Part shown: positions 19,661 through 28,590 of the stretch, piece by piece | Numbering within the stretch: the first letter of the stretch is position 1 | Layout of the letters: the number at the start of each line of letters is the position of its first letter | Assembly: GCA_003427395.1 (NCBI GenBank) | Contig: BFEA01000007.1 | Span: 4,627,409 to 4,657,323 of the forward strand | Origin: Chara braunii | Lineage: Eukaryota; Streptophyta; Charophyceae; Charales; Characeae | Direction: 5' to 3' | Length of the DNA stretch: 29,915 nucleotides | Program-made: the position numbers and the translations under genes | Notes under the pieces: model-generated | The model's database searches: none | Seen by the model: the letters and a program-made list of their open reading frames with translations, nothing else | What the model was told of the DNA's origin: nothing

Positions 19661-20455
19661 TTTTCAAAATTCATTTGAAACTCTTGTAAATTTAAAAATA
19701 CTTCATTAACTATCTTTCTCGGCATTTCTTTTTAACAAATATTATCTTTTTTGAAAATACGTCGAATTAATCGTTCTTTCTTGGCATTTCTTTTTTGAAA
19801 TTTGAAAATAATTTTAATTCTTTTTCAAAATTTTTGTAATTTGAAAATATTTTAGATTTTTTTTTTTTTGACATTTCTTTTTTGAAAACATTTGTAATTA
19901 ATTCTTTTTTGAAAATTTTGATACTACGTATTTGTTCCTTGAACTTCGAAAATAATTCTAATTAATTATTCAAAAATTTTGTAATTCGAAAATATTTTAG
20001 AATTGATTTTTGTAGTTCGAATTAATTAATTCTTTTTTGAAAATTTTGACAATACGTTAGAATTTATGAAAATAATTTTGTCATATATTTTAATTCATAA
20101 AGTTCCTTTTTGCAATGTTTTTTTAAATTAAAAAAAAATATGTTTTGAAATTCTTTTTTCGAAATTCTCTTTTTATTTAGAACTTATAAGTACTTCTTTA
20201 TTTATTTTTTTGAACTCCTTAATTGTCGGAATTAATCACCCCTTCTCGAATGTAAATCCGAATACATTTTGTCAGAATTTATTTTTCTCAAAATTGATTA
20301 TTCCTGTTCTTCATTTGGAAATTCCTAAAAAAATCGCTTTCGTATTTTTTTTGAAAAATCCACTCTCGAATGGATTTTGAATAAATTCTTCTTCTACGAT
20401 TTTCTTCTACCTTCATTGCTAAATCACTTGATGATGCTCTATTCTTGTAAATAGG
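19600..20455 (+). repeat. AT-rich block with recurrent GAAAATTTT words
   Basis: About 850 bp of strongly AT-rich DNA hold repeated TTGAAAATTTTG, ATTCGAAAATATTTTAG and TTCTTTTTTGAAA words, preceded by a TTA/TTTA microsatellite at 19621-19663. It is a compositional island between C-rich segments, in the element E leader just before gag. No coding frame is seen. Confidence 0.85.
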
Positions 20456-20471
20456 ACCCCCCCCCCCGGGC

Positions 20472-21998
20472 ATGCCACGTTCAACCGGGAACTCTCAACG
20501 CGCAGCCCCCGACGCCGCCGTTGCTGCCGCCGCCTCCACCTCATCTGTTGCTAACTCCTCAGCCGCCGCTACCACCGCTTCCTCCCCCAACATTGCCCAA
20601 ACATCCAACACTGATATGTTCGGCATCCGCACGGACTCCGTCGACAGCCTCGCCCGCAACCTCGCAGGCGAGCAAACACCAACACCCGATACCGCCATCG
20701 ACCTCGCGGCTCTTTTCTGCATGATGACATCTGTCCAGTCATCCATGAACGACATCAAAACATCCATCTCCACCATCTCTGCTCGCGCGACCACCATTGA
20801 AAGTCACGCTCCCGCCATCCAGGTCGTCATCACCACATCCTCCCCCCCCCCACCTTGGGTGCCACCACCCTTTCCCCATCCTCCACCTCCACATCCACAC
20901 AAATCACCTTGTTTTCCACATCCACCCCCCTCTCCGCTTGCACGTCATCCACACCTCCGCCTTCATCCACCACTACCTCCACCTTGGTCACCAAGACGAC
21001 AACCCCCGCCGTCACGCAGTCATCAACCATTCCCTCCCAGTCAAAACCCCTCATGACTTCATCCACTATCACTTCCCCCCATACCAAGATCAGCCCCACA
21101 CCTCAAGCCTTGCTCCCCGTTATCCCAACACCTCCTCCGTCCACACTCCTCGCGACCAATCCCACTACCGACTTCACCCGGGTACCATCCTCCTCACCCA
21201 AACTTGATGTCAACACCCTCGCCACCACAACACCCTTAATGGGTAACATTCCCCCATCCTTCCGGTCAACAGATATGCCCCCCTTCACCGACCTTCCCCA
21301 CGAGGACGTCTTCGTCTTTCTCAGCAAACTATACGATGCCTTCTCCCTCCACAACGTCCCTATCGCACACTGGCTCCCTATTGCAAGCACCAGGCTATAG
21401 GGAGGCACCGCTCGTTGGTGGTACACCGAATGAGCTAACCGCCAACACGCAAACGAGGAACCCCATTCCTTCCTTCAGTGGGTCAACCTCATCACCTGCA
21501 CATTCCGACGACATAAGACGGTCGACGACTACTTTGAGCAACTCTGCCGCCTTCAATAGAACGGCCCGGTCGATCGTTTTGTCCAATACTTTCGTTCATT
21601 GCGGCAACATATCCCCCTTGACTACGTCAAAGATGCCGCATTCATCTCCCGCTTCAAACGGGGATGCCGCGAGGACCTCGCTGCCTCCCTCGTCCGCGAT
21701 CCCCGATGTCCCTCTTCGATCTCTTCAACCACGCCATCTACCTAGTCAAATTCCTCACCCCGTACAAGGATGCACTCACATCCGCCCCATCCCGCCCACG
21801 ATTCTTTCATAACATCACCGACAAAACCTCTCTCTCTGCCTCCTCGGACGAGTTCTCCACTTGACCCTGACACCCTCTCCGACCCACTCGACACCACATC
21901 GCTCTCCTCCGATGAACTCTTTGCCATCCACCTTATGCGGACGGAAACCTCTTGGGACCAATCCTCTCCGACCCACTCGACACCTCAGCCCCGTCACA
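20472..21998 (+). pseudogene. gag: Element E gag relic
   Basis: ATG at 20472 opens an Ala/Ser/Thr-rich frame (MPRSTGNSQRAAPDA...) with a helical stretch DTAIDLAALFCMMTSVQSSM. A poly(C) run at about 20844-20853 shifts it to the frame that continues as a Ser/Thr/Pro linker. The gag core then follows: MPPFTDLPHEDVFVFLSKLY, stop TAG near 21399, GGTARWWYTE, stop TGA where Trp is plausible, EEPHSFLQWVNLITCTFRRH, DDYFEQLCRLQ, stop TAG, NGPVDRFVQYFRSLRQHIP and AAFISRFKRGCREDLA. This W/F pattern is the retrotransposon gag family. No zinc knuckle follows; the frame runs into the end of the element. Confidence 0.8.
21871..21985 (+). repeat. Short direct repeat at the end of element E
   Basis: CCTCTCCGACCCACTCGACACC occurs near 21873 and is repeated near 21963, about 90 bp apart. 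The second copy leads straight into the element terminus, so it may mark the template switch or deletion that removed pol. Confidence 0.7.
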
Positions 21999-22003
21999 AG
22001 TGT

Positions 22004-22503
22004 GCCCTACCTAAGTGAAGGCGGGCCTAACAAATCATAAGAGGCCCAATGCTGTCAATTTCGTATTTGGGGTTCAGGCAGTTGCGTCGTGTCAGTTGGT
22101 TGAGGGAGCCCAGGTCCCAAGCAGCAAACATTTTCCACGGCCTTCTAGGCCTTTTTTGAAAAGCAGGCCCTGGGCCACATTCGCAGCAATATACCCAGAT
22201 AGTTGGGAGGCGCAACCGAACGAGGCCCAGCAGAAGCGGCAGAGGCCCAACTACGTGGGGCCTACTGGAAGCTTCTGGGTGCAGGCCCAGTCCAACCACA
22301 CTGCAGACCAGGTCAGACTCTTTCCATATAGGAAAAATCTCGCTGCTTGGCGGGGGCATTCTGGTACGTGCCAGTTTGCGGCAGCGCTGCTGGAGCGGAA
22401 GCTCGCGGGGTACTGCTAGCGTTGGGGCAAGGTGCTGCGCACGTGCGGTCGTGTAGGAAGAAGGGCGCTGCTGTGGGCAGTGCCATAGCCCAACTTCCAT
22501 AGT
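22004..22503 (+). mobile_element. Element B 3' LTR, second part (truncated)
   Basis: It matches the 5' LTR from about 9607 to 10085, including AAGTGAAGGCGGG, GGGTTCAGGCAGTTGCG, TGGGAGGCGCAAC and GAAGAAGGGCGCTGCTGTGG. The match stops at about 22503; the last 415 bp of the 5' LTR have no counterpart, so the 3' LTR is truncated. Confidence 0.93.
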
Positions 22504-22679
22504 TGGGTGGGCTTGGACGAACAGCAAGTTGTTCCACAAAGAACCTTATTTCCAGTTCGTGTATTCTCCACCACACATTTGTTTTGGAGAGTGGTGCATC
22601 ATCCCGCTTTTGTGCATTCGCCTCCCCCTGCACCCCCTCCTCCCCACCCACGGCTCCTCCTCCCCTTCCCTTGAGTCTT

Positions 22680-23090
22680 GTCGGGAAGAAGACAACAGGT
22701 AGACATGCTATTTGCTGCAGGTAGACATGGTATTTGCTACAATGTTTTGTTTTACGGTTAGCAGAGGGCTCATGTCTCTAGTACAGTGCGAGTATTCAGG
22801 TCTCTAGTACAGTGCACGTATTCAGGTCTCTAGTATAGTGCAAGTTGTCAGGTCTCTTTTACAGTGCGAGTACGTATTGGATATATCACAATCTTGCTAT
22901 TTGCCTTTGCCAGTCTTGCTGTTGAGAAAATGACAGGTAAGCGTGCTATTTGTCCCGGAGTTCAGGTATACCGTTAGCAGTGGGCTCAATTGTCTAATGC
23001 AAGGAGTGTTTGATACAACCCATCACAGGTATACCGTTAGCAGTGGGCTCAGTTGTGTAATGCAAGGGTCTGATTGATACAACCCAGCAT
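22680..23090 (+). repeat. Cluster of short tandem repeats
   Basis: Three arrays follow one another: a 23-25-bp duplication around CAGGTAGACATG (22694-22738); four copies of a 26-28-bp unit around GTCTCTAGTACAGTGC (22771-22873); and a 63-bp duplication starting AGGTATACCGTTAGCAGTGG at 22964 and 23027. Related ACGGTTAGCAGAGGGCTCA at about 22753 links the arrays. No gene is seen. Confidence 0.88.
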
Positions 23091-23139
23091 TGTGAGTGGT
23101 GGTTTGTTAATCTTAGTAGCTTTCCCACCCATGAATTTC

Positions 23140-23610
23140 TGCCTCTCCAATGGTTTCTCATGCATGAACTTGTGGGTCTGATTGTAATTTGTGCTTTGAC
23201 ACTTGTAGGCAGTGTGTTACGCGTGCTTAAGCCGATGTGGCAATATGCCAATATTGTGTGATTGCGCCTTCTCAATGACTACAAAGTCTTACGAAGTAAC
23301 CTCCTTGGTCTGATCCTCTCCTACTGTGTTCTTATGCCTTAGTCCAAGGCTTTCTCACCCACAAATCTCTACGGCTGATTTGACACTTGCAATCACTCCA
23401 AACTGAAATGGCAATGGCACCACCATCATGTGATTGCACCTTCCCAAGAGTTTTACTAAGTACTCTCCTTGGTGTCACCGTCTTCTACCCTCTTCTTGTG
23501 TCTCAGTCCAATGGTTTCCCACCTGGGAACTTCAATGGCCGATTGCAGTTTGTGGATATGAGTTTGGCTCTGCTGCAAATTGTGTGGGTTTTTGTGGCGG
23601 CGATGAACTG
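23140..23610 (+). repeat. Degenerate tandem repeat, 165-195-bp units
   Basis: The ordered words CCAA(T/G)G(T/C)TT(T)C(T/C)CA, a TGATTG-like word, ATGTGATTGC and CTCCTTGGTGTC-like words recur with anchors near 23149, 23345 and 23511. Copies are diverged with indels. The 23387-23611 open frame is not recognised as a protein. Confidence 0.6.
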
Positions 23611-23618
23611 AAACGGTT

Positions 23619-23720
23619 TTCACCTCCGCAGGTTACGGGTTCAAACACACTGGGGTATTGTACACAGGTGAGGTCTAGGGATCGAGCCCTGGGATCTGCA
23701 TCCGCTACTGCGGAGGTGAA
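23619..23720. repeat. 15-bp inverted repeat flanking a 72-bp loop
   Basis: TTTTCACCTCCGCAG at 23619-23633 is matched by its perfect complement at 23706-23720. The loop holds GGGTTCAAAC and GGGATCGAGCCC, which resemble tRNA T-arm words. It lies just after (minus strand) the end of the element D integrase, so it could belong to that element's 3' end. Confidence 0.7.
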
Positions 23721-23767
23721 AATTGTTTCTCTCCTGCCGGTCAAATTCGAGGTCCTCCGAGAATATC

Positions 23768-24675
23768 TCAGTCCAAGGTAGAACCTTTACCCTTCTTATC
23801 TCTCTCGCAGGCTCGGACTATGTTGGGAGCTGTTTCTAGAAGTTCAGTTCTGGTAAACCAGCGGTCGTCCTTTGGTTCCTGATAAGAAAATCGGACCTTA
23901 TACTGTTTTTGGGGACGACCTATACCTCCTATTTGGAACACGTCTTCACGTACAATACCGTCAATGTCGTACCTTCCATCCATGTCCGGAGGGATCATGG
24001 ATCTTCTTGATGGAAACTGTGGACTTGTGACACACGGCAACAACTTTGACGCATGGAACACAGGGTAGGTGTTGAGGTGTGTTGGGATCTCGATTGTATA
24101 GGACGGTCCATCCTCTCCGCCCTTAACTTCTAGAATTGGCCACGGTCCTCTGTATGCTCGGAGTAACTTCTGAGAAATGTTTTCCTCGGGAGCAAACTCT
24201 TTAGACTTGACCCAGACTAGGTCGCCTACTTGAAACTGTGACGGGCGACGGTGCTTGTTAGCCTGTTCTATCATTCTATGCTGGGCCTTCTTGAGGTTCT
24301 CAACAACGGTAGCTAATTCCTTTTCGTGTTGAATTGCGAACTCCCTAGTACCAGGCGGTAGCCTATGAATCTGGTCTCGGGTTAGTCCTTCAAACCGTCT
24401 GTGTGGTGTAGAGGACTTATGCAGCTCACTGGGAGTACGACAAGTGGCTAGGTGCACGCTGTTGTTATATGCACTGGCTACCTTGGGCAACATCTCATCC
24501 CAAGTAATTTGATCTGGTCTAATATACATGCGCAAAACTTGCTGCAGGATCTTATTCATCTGCTCGGTCGCTGACCGTTAGTCTCGGGGTGACGGCCAGA
24601 CGACATTAACAACTTTGACCCGTATACTTTCATCAACTCCTTCCAGTTTTGACTTGTAAACCGGGTGTCCCTATC
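23768..24675 (-). pseudogene. Element D integrase C-terminal half with chromodomain
   Basis: On the minus strand, DRDTRFTSQNWKELMKVYGSKLLMSSGRHPETNGQ (core, second Asp and catalytic Glu) lies at about 24675-24575. A frameshift after NGQ leads to an open 263-residue frame 24559-23768: MNKILQQVLRMY, WDEMLPKVASAYNNSVH, FQVGDLVWVKSKEF, LRAYRGPWPILEVKGG, TYPVFHASKLLPC, MDGRYDIDGIVREDVFQ, GRPQKQYKVRF, then DDRWFTRTELLETAPNIV (chromodomain-like). The upstream integrase and the rest of pol are missing; similarity ends abruptly near 24675. It is a chromovirus fragment, less decayed than element B. Confidence 0.93.
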
Positions 24676-24679
24676 GCAT

Positions 24680-24800
24680 GGACAAAAGAGACTCAATGCA
24701 GAAAGAAGAGACAGACCAACTCAACGAGTACCATGGGGTGAGTGCACATCCACAGGGCGAGGGGATAGGCTGAAGGCTTAGCGAGAATACAACTCCAGCT
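24680..24800. other. Unassigned stretch
   Basis: It lies between the truncated element D integrase and the GTCAA array. No homology, frame or repeat is recognised. Confidence 0.4.
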
Positions 24801-24946
24801 TGGTCAATTTTTGTGGTCAACAACATCGGTCAACGCGTGGTCAATGCTGGTCAACGCCCTTGTCAACTCCAGATAGCTCGCAAGTCAACTCTCCGGTCAA
24901 GTCTTGGTCAACGTTGGTCAACCCTTCGGTCAACACCTTAGTCAAC
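24801..24946 (+). repeat. GTCAA array (12 copies)
   Basis: [G/A/T]GTCAA occurs at 24802, 24815, 24828, 24839, 24849, 24861, 24883, 24895, 24906, 24916, 24929 and 24940, mostly as GGTCAAC. Steps are 10-13 bp except one of 22. The complement, TTGAC, is the core of the WRKY-factor W box. It may be a degenerate minisatellite, a leader repeat of the minus-strand element whose PBS lies at 25407-25426, or a binding-site cluster; the sequence alone cannot decide. Confidence 0.9.
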
Positions 24947-24999
24947 CCTTGATTCGGTTATGGTTGCCGCCACTCTCTTCCTCGCCAACCCTCGCTTCT

Positions 25000-25170
25000 C
25001 TTTCCCCCACCTTTCTCCTTCCTCACTTTCTTTGTCTTTGCACCCGCGGCTATATCCTGTTTTTTTTTTTTTTTTTTCCCCTTCTTCTTCCTCGGCTATG
25101 GCTTCTCTCTCCTTCGTCTCTCCTCCCTTCGCCTTCACTTCACCTTCCTCTTTCTTGTGACCTTGTGTTC
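25000..25170 (+). repeat. Pyrimidine-rich tract with poly(T)
   Basis: C/T-rich throughout, with a T run at about 25060-25077. No coding evidence is seen. Confidence 0.85.
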
Positions 25171-25231
25171 GAGTTCCGCGGCTGTGGCCGCCCTCTCTCC
25201 TGGTCTGCACAACAATCTTGTATCGCTCCTC

Positions 25232-25233
25232 TA

Positions 25234-25274
<41 letters not shown>
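25232..25274 (+). repeat. (CT)n microsatellite
   Basis: An uninterrupted CT run of about 20 units. Adjacent Ser/Leu open frames are artefacts of this run. Confidence 0.98.
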
Positions 25275-25276
<2 letters not shown>

Positions 25277-25406
25277 GTTGTCTTCTTTGCAGGTACGCGA
25301 CACCTTCCAACTATGGCGGATCTTCTCCGATGGTGCACCTTGGCTATGGCGCCTGACTGGCACGCGACTCCTTCCCTGCTGGCAACGACTATGGGGAGTG
25401 GGGTGA

Positions 25407-25426
25407 CGGGAACCAGCTCCGATACC
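25407..25426 (-). promoter_or_regulatory. Orphan primer-binding site, minus strand
   Basis: The complement reads TGGTATCGGAGCTGGTTCC, matching the A and B sites closely, and the LTR-like TGCA end abuts it at about 25427-25430. This implies a minus-strand LTR retroelement whose LTR lies to the right (25427 toward 26000) and whose leader lies to the left. It has the same orientation as element D, so both may be remains of one element. Confidence 0.7.
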
Positions 25427-26000
25427 AATGCAATCAGCCTCACTTTCTTTTCCACTTCACACTCATGCAAACAAATGGTGAATCACACAGACGCACAACG
25501 CCCACTCAAAGCTCAGAGATATGGAAGTCGAAAACACAGTTTAGATACAAGCTCACTTCAACAGGCCATGGCGCATCAGCGCCTGCACACTCCAACTTTC
25601 GTCTCTCTATCCAACACCACTGTTCGCACTCAACTCCGGATCACCCTGGATATCCCACACACATACACACTCCCACACGCTAACACTAACATACTCGTCT
25701 ATCAGCTATGGCAGCTATGGCCGCTGTCCCTCACTAGCTATGGCTAACTATCTTCTTCAGCCCACTTCGTCTCCGGGCACTCTGCACACCACCTCGCGCA
25801 AGTCGATCAGGCAACGCTTCCGCATGCCTTACGCAGGAATCAAAATGAATAGCTGGGCGCTGCCCTCTTGATTCATACTTTTGTAACTCGTTGGTCTGCC
25901 CCTTTCCCATACCCTTGGTGCACACAGTCCCACACGGTACTTGCTTGATTGGATTGTGACTGACTGGGACCGGTACCGCTGACTGCTGACTGCATGGGTT
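25427..26000 (-). mobile_element. Putative LTR next to the orphan PBS
   Basis: It is assigned only by position beside the minus-strand PBS. No matching second LTR was found in the window, and the outer boundary is lost where element C begins. It has no recognised coding frame. Confidence 0.4.
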
Positions 26001-26017
26001 TGCATTGCCAACTCCAA

Positions 26018-26570
26018 GTCACGACGACAATGGCTATAGACCCGTAGAGTTTATGTCAGCGAGGATGCCTTCAGAGAAAGTAGCCACCTTGACTTATGAG
26101 AGAGAACTATATGCTCTCAGGCAGGCCTTAGAGCACTGGAAGCATTATCTGCTTGGTAGACACTTCAAAGTTTATTCAGACCACGAGACCCTTAGATGGC
26201 AGAAAACGCAAGCCAATATGACACCTAAGCTTACTAGGTGGGCCACTGAGTTGGATCAGTATCACTTTGAACTTAAGCTAGTTAAAGGGAAGTACAATGT
26301 AGTAGCGGATGCTCTGAGTAGGAGAGCTGATTTTTTGGGGGCAATATTTCACTATCTGGATATAGGGAGAGACCTGCAGCAGAAAGTCAGAGAGGCATAT
26401 GCACAGGACCCTATCCATAGTGACCTCCTCGAGAAAGTTAAGGAGGCCCCAGAGACTCGACCAGATTACCGCACTACAGAAGGATTACTGTTTGAGAAGA
26501 CCAACGTAGTAGACCGTCTGTGCGTCCCTAATAGTGAGGAGGTCCGTAGTTTGATCCTAGGGGCTACCCG
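26018..26570 (+). pseudogene. Element C RNase H segment (displaced to the front)
   Basis: The frame reads DDNGYRPVEFMSARMPSEKV, TYERELYALRQALEHWKHYLLG, FKVYSDHETLRWQKTQ, KGKYNVVADALSRRADFLGA and RTTEGLLFEKTNVVDRLCVP, then EEVRSLILGA. This is Ty3/gypsy RNase H through to just before the integrase zinc domain. It starts after the first acidic residue, whose TTDAS motif is instead at the far end of element C (about 28062). It is open across its length and joins in frame to protease sequence at about 26560-26575. Confidence 0.9.
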
Positions 26571-27100
26571 TAGTTATATCAACAGGAAAGCGCTAAAGAA
26601 GTTGAGGCTAGGTCTGAAAGTCCAAAAGTTGGAAGACCCCATGGTCAGTATCCTCGCAGACAACCACACGATGCGTGTTGAGGATTACACCGAGGGAGTC
26701 TAGGCGTATCTGCGCTTAGAGAAAGATGGCAAGGTGGAGAATGTTCTCCACTCTCTTACTCTCCTCGTAGAGGACAACCTCCCTTTTGATATAGTCCTAG
26801 GTATGGACTGGGGAGAGGCAGCAGGGGGCACACTCCACTTAAGATAGCATGAGTGTAGGCTCCCTAGTCCATCAGGCGAGGTCAAGACTGCCCGTTTGTT
26901 CCATGTGTCAGCAGTAGATGACTCCCTGACGCATTGTTGTCCTAGTGCTCCCGCGTTCGCGCGTTTAGTAAGGAAGGAGCAATTAGAAGAACAGGTATTC
27001 GTAGCCTAGTTGCGGCTAGTCATTGAGCCTAAGGAGGAGACACCCATAGACCCTGCTATTGCCAAGCTGTTGAAAGAATATACAGATCTAGTTAAGCCGC
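26571..27100 (+). pseudogene. Element C aspartic protease and linker, three stops
   Basis: After the junction ...LGATRS the frame reads YINRKALKKLRLGLKVQKL, RVEDYTEGV, TAG 26701, AYLRLEKDGKVENVLHSLTL, DNLPFDIVLGMDWGEAAGG, TAG 26845, HECRLPSPSGEVKTARLF, QVFVA, TAG 27007, LRLVIEPKEETPIDPAIAKL. IVLGMDW is the conserved retropepsin C-terminal motif. The catalytic D-S-G lies upstream of the junction and is absent. Each stop falls where Gln fits. Confidence 0.88.
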
Positions 27101-28085
27101 CTACATGAGTAGTGCCACGACCGATCCAGCATCACATAGAGATAGAGCCTGGCAGTAGGACTCCTAAGGGAGCGATTTACAGAATGTCCCCAAGGGAGTT
27201 AGAGGATCTACGTAAGCAGTTAGACGAGCTCCTTGAGAAGGGTTGGATTAGGCCCAGTTCGTCCCCATTTGGAGGACCTGTTCTCTTTGTCCGCAAGAAA
27301 GAGGGAGAGCTTTGAACGTGTATAGACTATAGAGGTCTTAATACTATCACAATGAAGAATGTGGAACCACTGCCCCATATAGATTATGTGTTGGATCAGG
27401 TGCAAAGCTGCAAGTATTTCTCGAAGATAGATTTTAAAGTTCGGCTATCATCAGATAGAGGTTCACCCTGATGATCAGTATAAGACAACATTCCGGACTA
27501 GATATGGGCCCTATGAGTTTATAGTTATGCCCTTTGGACTAACCCATGCGCCAGCGACTTTCCAGCGATGTATGAACGATTTGTTTAGGCTGTGGTTATA
27601 TAGATTTGTTGTAGTATATCTAGATGATATTCTTGTGTTCAGTAAGACCCTTCAAGAGCATGAGGGCCATCTAAGGCAGGTCTTGGAGAAGCTTAGAGAA
27701 CCTAACTTCAAGATCAACGCAAAGAAGTGCGAATGGGCCAAGACGCAAGTGTTGTACTTGGGCCACGTCTTAGACGGAGACGGCGTTAGACCTGAAGATA
27801 GTAAGATTGCAGCGATTAGAGATTGGCCAACGCCCCGCACACTGACAGAGTTGCGGTCGTTCTTAGGCCCAGCTAATTACTATAGGAAGTTCGTCAGGAA
27901 CTTCTCCACCATCGCTGCACCCTTTGGCAGATTGCTAAAGAAAGAGGCAATCTGGAAGTGGGACAAGGACTGCACAGCTGCCCTGAAAAGATTAAAGCGG
28001 GCCCTGATAGAATATCCAGTCCTTAAGGTAGTTGATCTGGCCCTACCTTTCGTTGCAACCACTGATGCGAGTCTGATTGCAGAAC
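27101..28085 (+). pseudogene. Element C reverse transcriptase
   Basis: After TGA 27106: [44 protein letters not shown] 27313, [29 protein letters not shown]. One frameshift at about 27437 precedes GYHQIEVHPDDQYKTTFRT, MPFGLTHAPATFQRCMN, VVVYLDDILVFSKT (catalytic YLDD intact, 27617-27628), KCEWAKTQVLYLGHVLDG, RSFLGPANYYRKFVRNFSTI and PFVATTDAS, where the RNase H domain begins and then stops. Both TGA stops fit CGA-to-TGA changes of Arg. Apart from these two stops and the frameshift the domain is well preserved. Confidence 0.93.
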
Positions 28086-28099
28086 AGTGCATTGCTGTG

Positions 28100-28590
28100 T
28101 TTTTTCACTATTGAATCCCTACTGTCACCCCTGTTGATGCTTGAACACTGAGAAATGAATCTGTCTCTCTCTCTTATCTTGTCCTACGGCGTTAGAATAG
28201 CTCTGCCTTTTTCTTGTGTTCGTGAAGATGGCATTTGTACCGTCTCACATACAGATGTGATGCCAATTGATAGTATGTCTGAGACTCACAGAGGTCTTCA
28301 TGTGTTCCAGTCATGTCAGTTAGGAAAGTGAGAAGTAAAGGTGCTTTAATTCTACTTACTTTTTCGAATCCTGTTCCCTTCGTTTTTCATTTTAAATCAC
28401 CCATCCCCTTTTAGCAAAGTTACCAAATTGGGAATTCTTTTTGAGCTTGAAGCGCCGACCAATAAGTTACGGGCCTGCCAGTTGGCAGCACAGAGGAAAA
28501 GTATGTGAGGTTTTACTGCCATACAAATTTTTTGTCGTCCTTTTTTTTTCTGATTTTTTGGATTCTTCCCCCAAGAGATCAGCTCTCAAT
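28100..28590. other. Unassigned stretch
   Basis: It is T/C-rich, with a CT run near 28162 and a T run near 28539. No coding or element signature is recognised on either strand. Confidence 0.4.

Larger units (their letters stand above)
17902..21998 (+). mobile_element. Element E, internally deleted retroelement nested in the B 3' LTR
   Basis: The insert is bounded by a 5-bp target repeat, AGCGT at 17897-17901 and AGTGT at 21999-22003 (AGTGT in the uninterrupted 5' LTR of B), which differ by one transition. It starts TGTTACGG and ends CCCCGTCACA, resembling its own putative 5' LTR end CCCCATCACA near 18420. Content in order: LTR, PBS-like site, C/T-rich and trinucleotide-rich leader with a sequence gap, an AT-rich block, a gag relic, then the terminus. 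No pol is present, so it is an internal-deletion derivative. The plus strand is conspicuously G-poor outside the first 400 bp. Confidence 0.8.

Noticed and set aside
22680-23090. Repeat cluster considered as a CRISPR array
   Set aside because: Units are 26-63 bp tandem copies without unique spacers of constant length, in a eukaryotic retroelement context with no cas genes.
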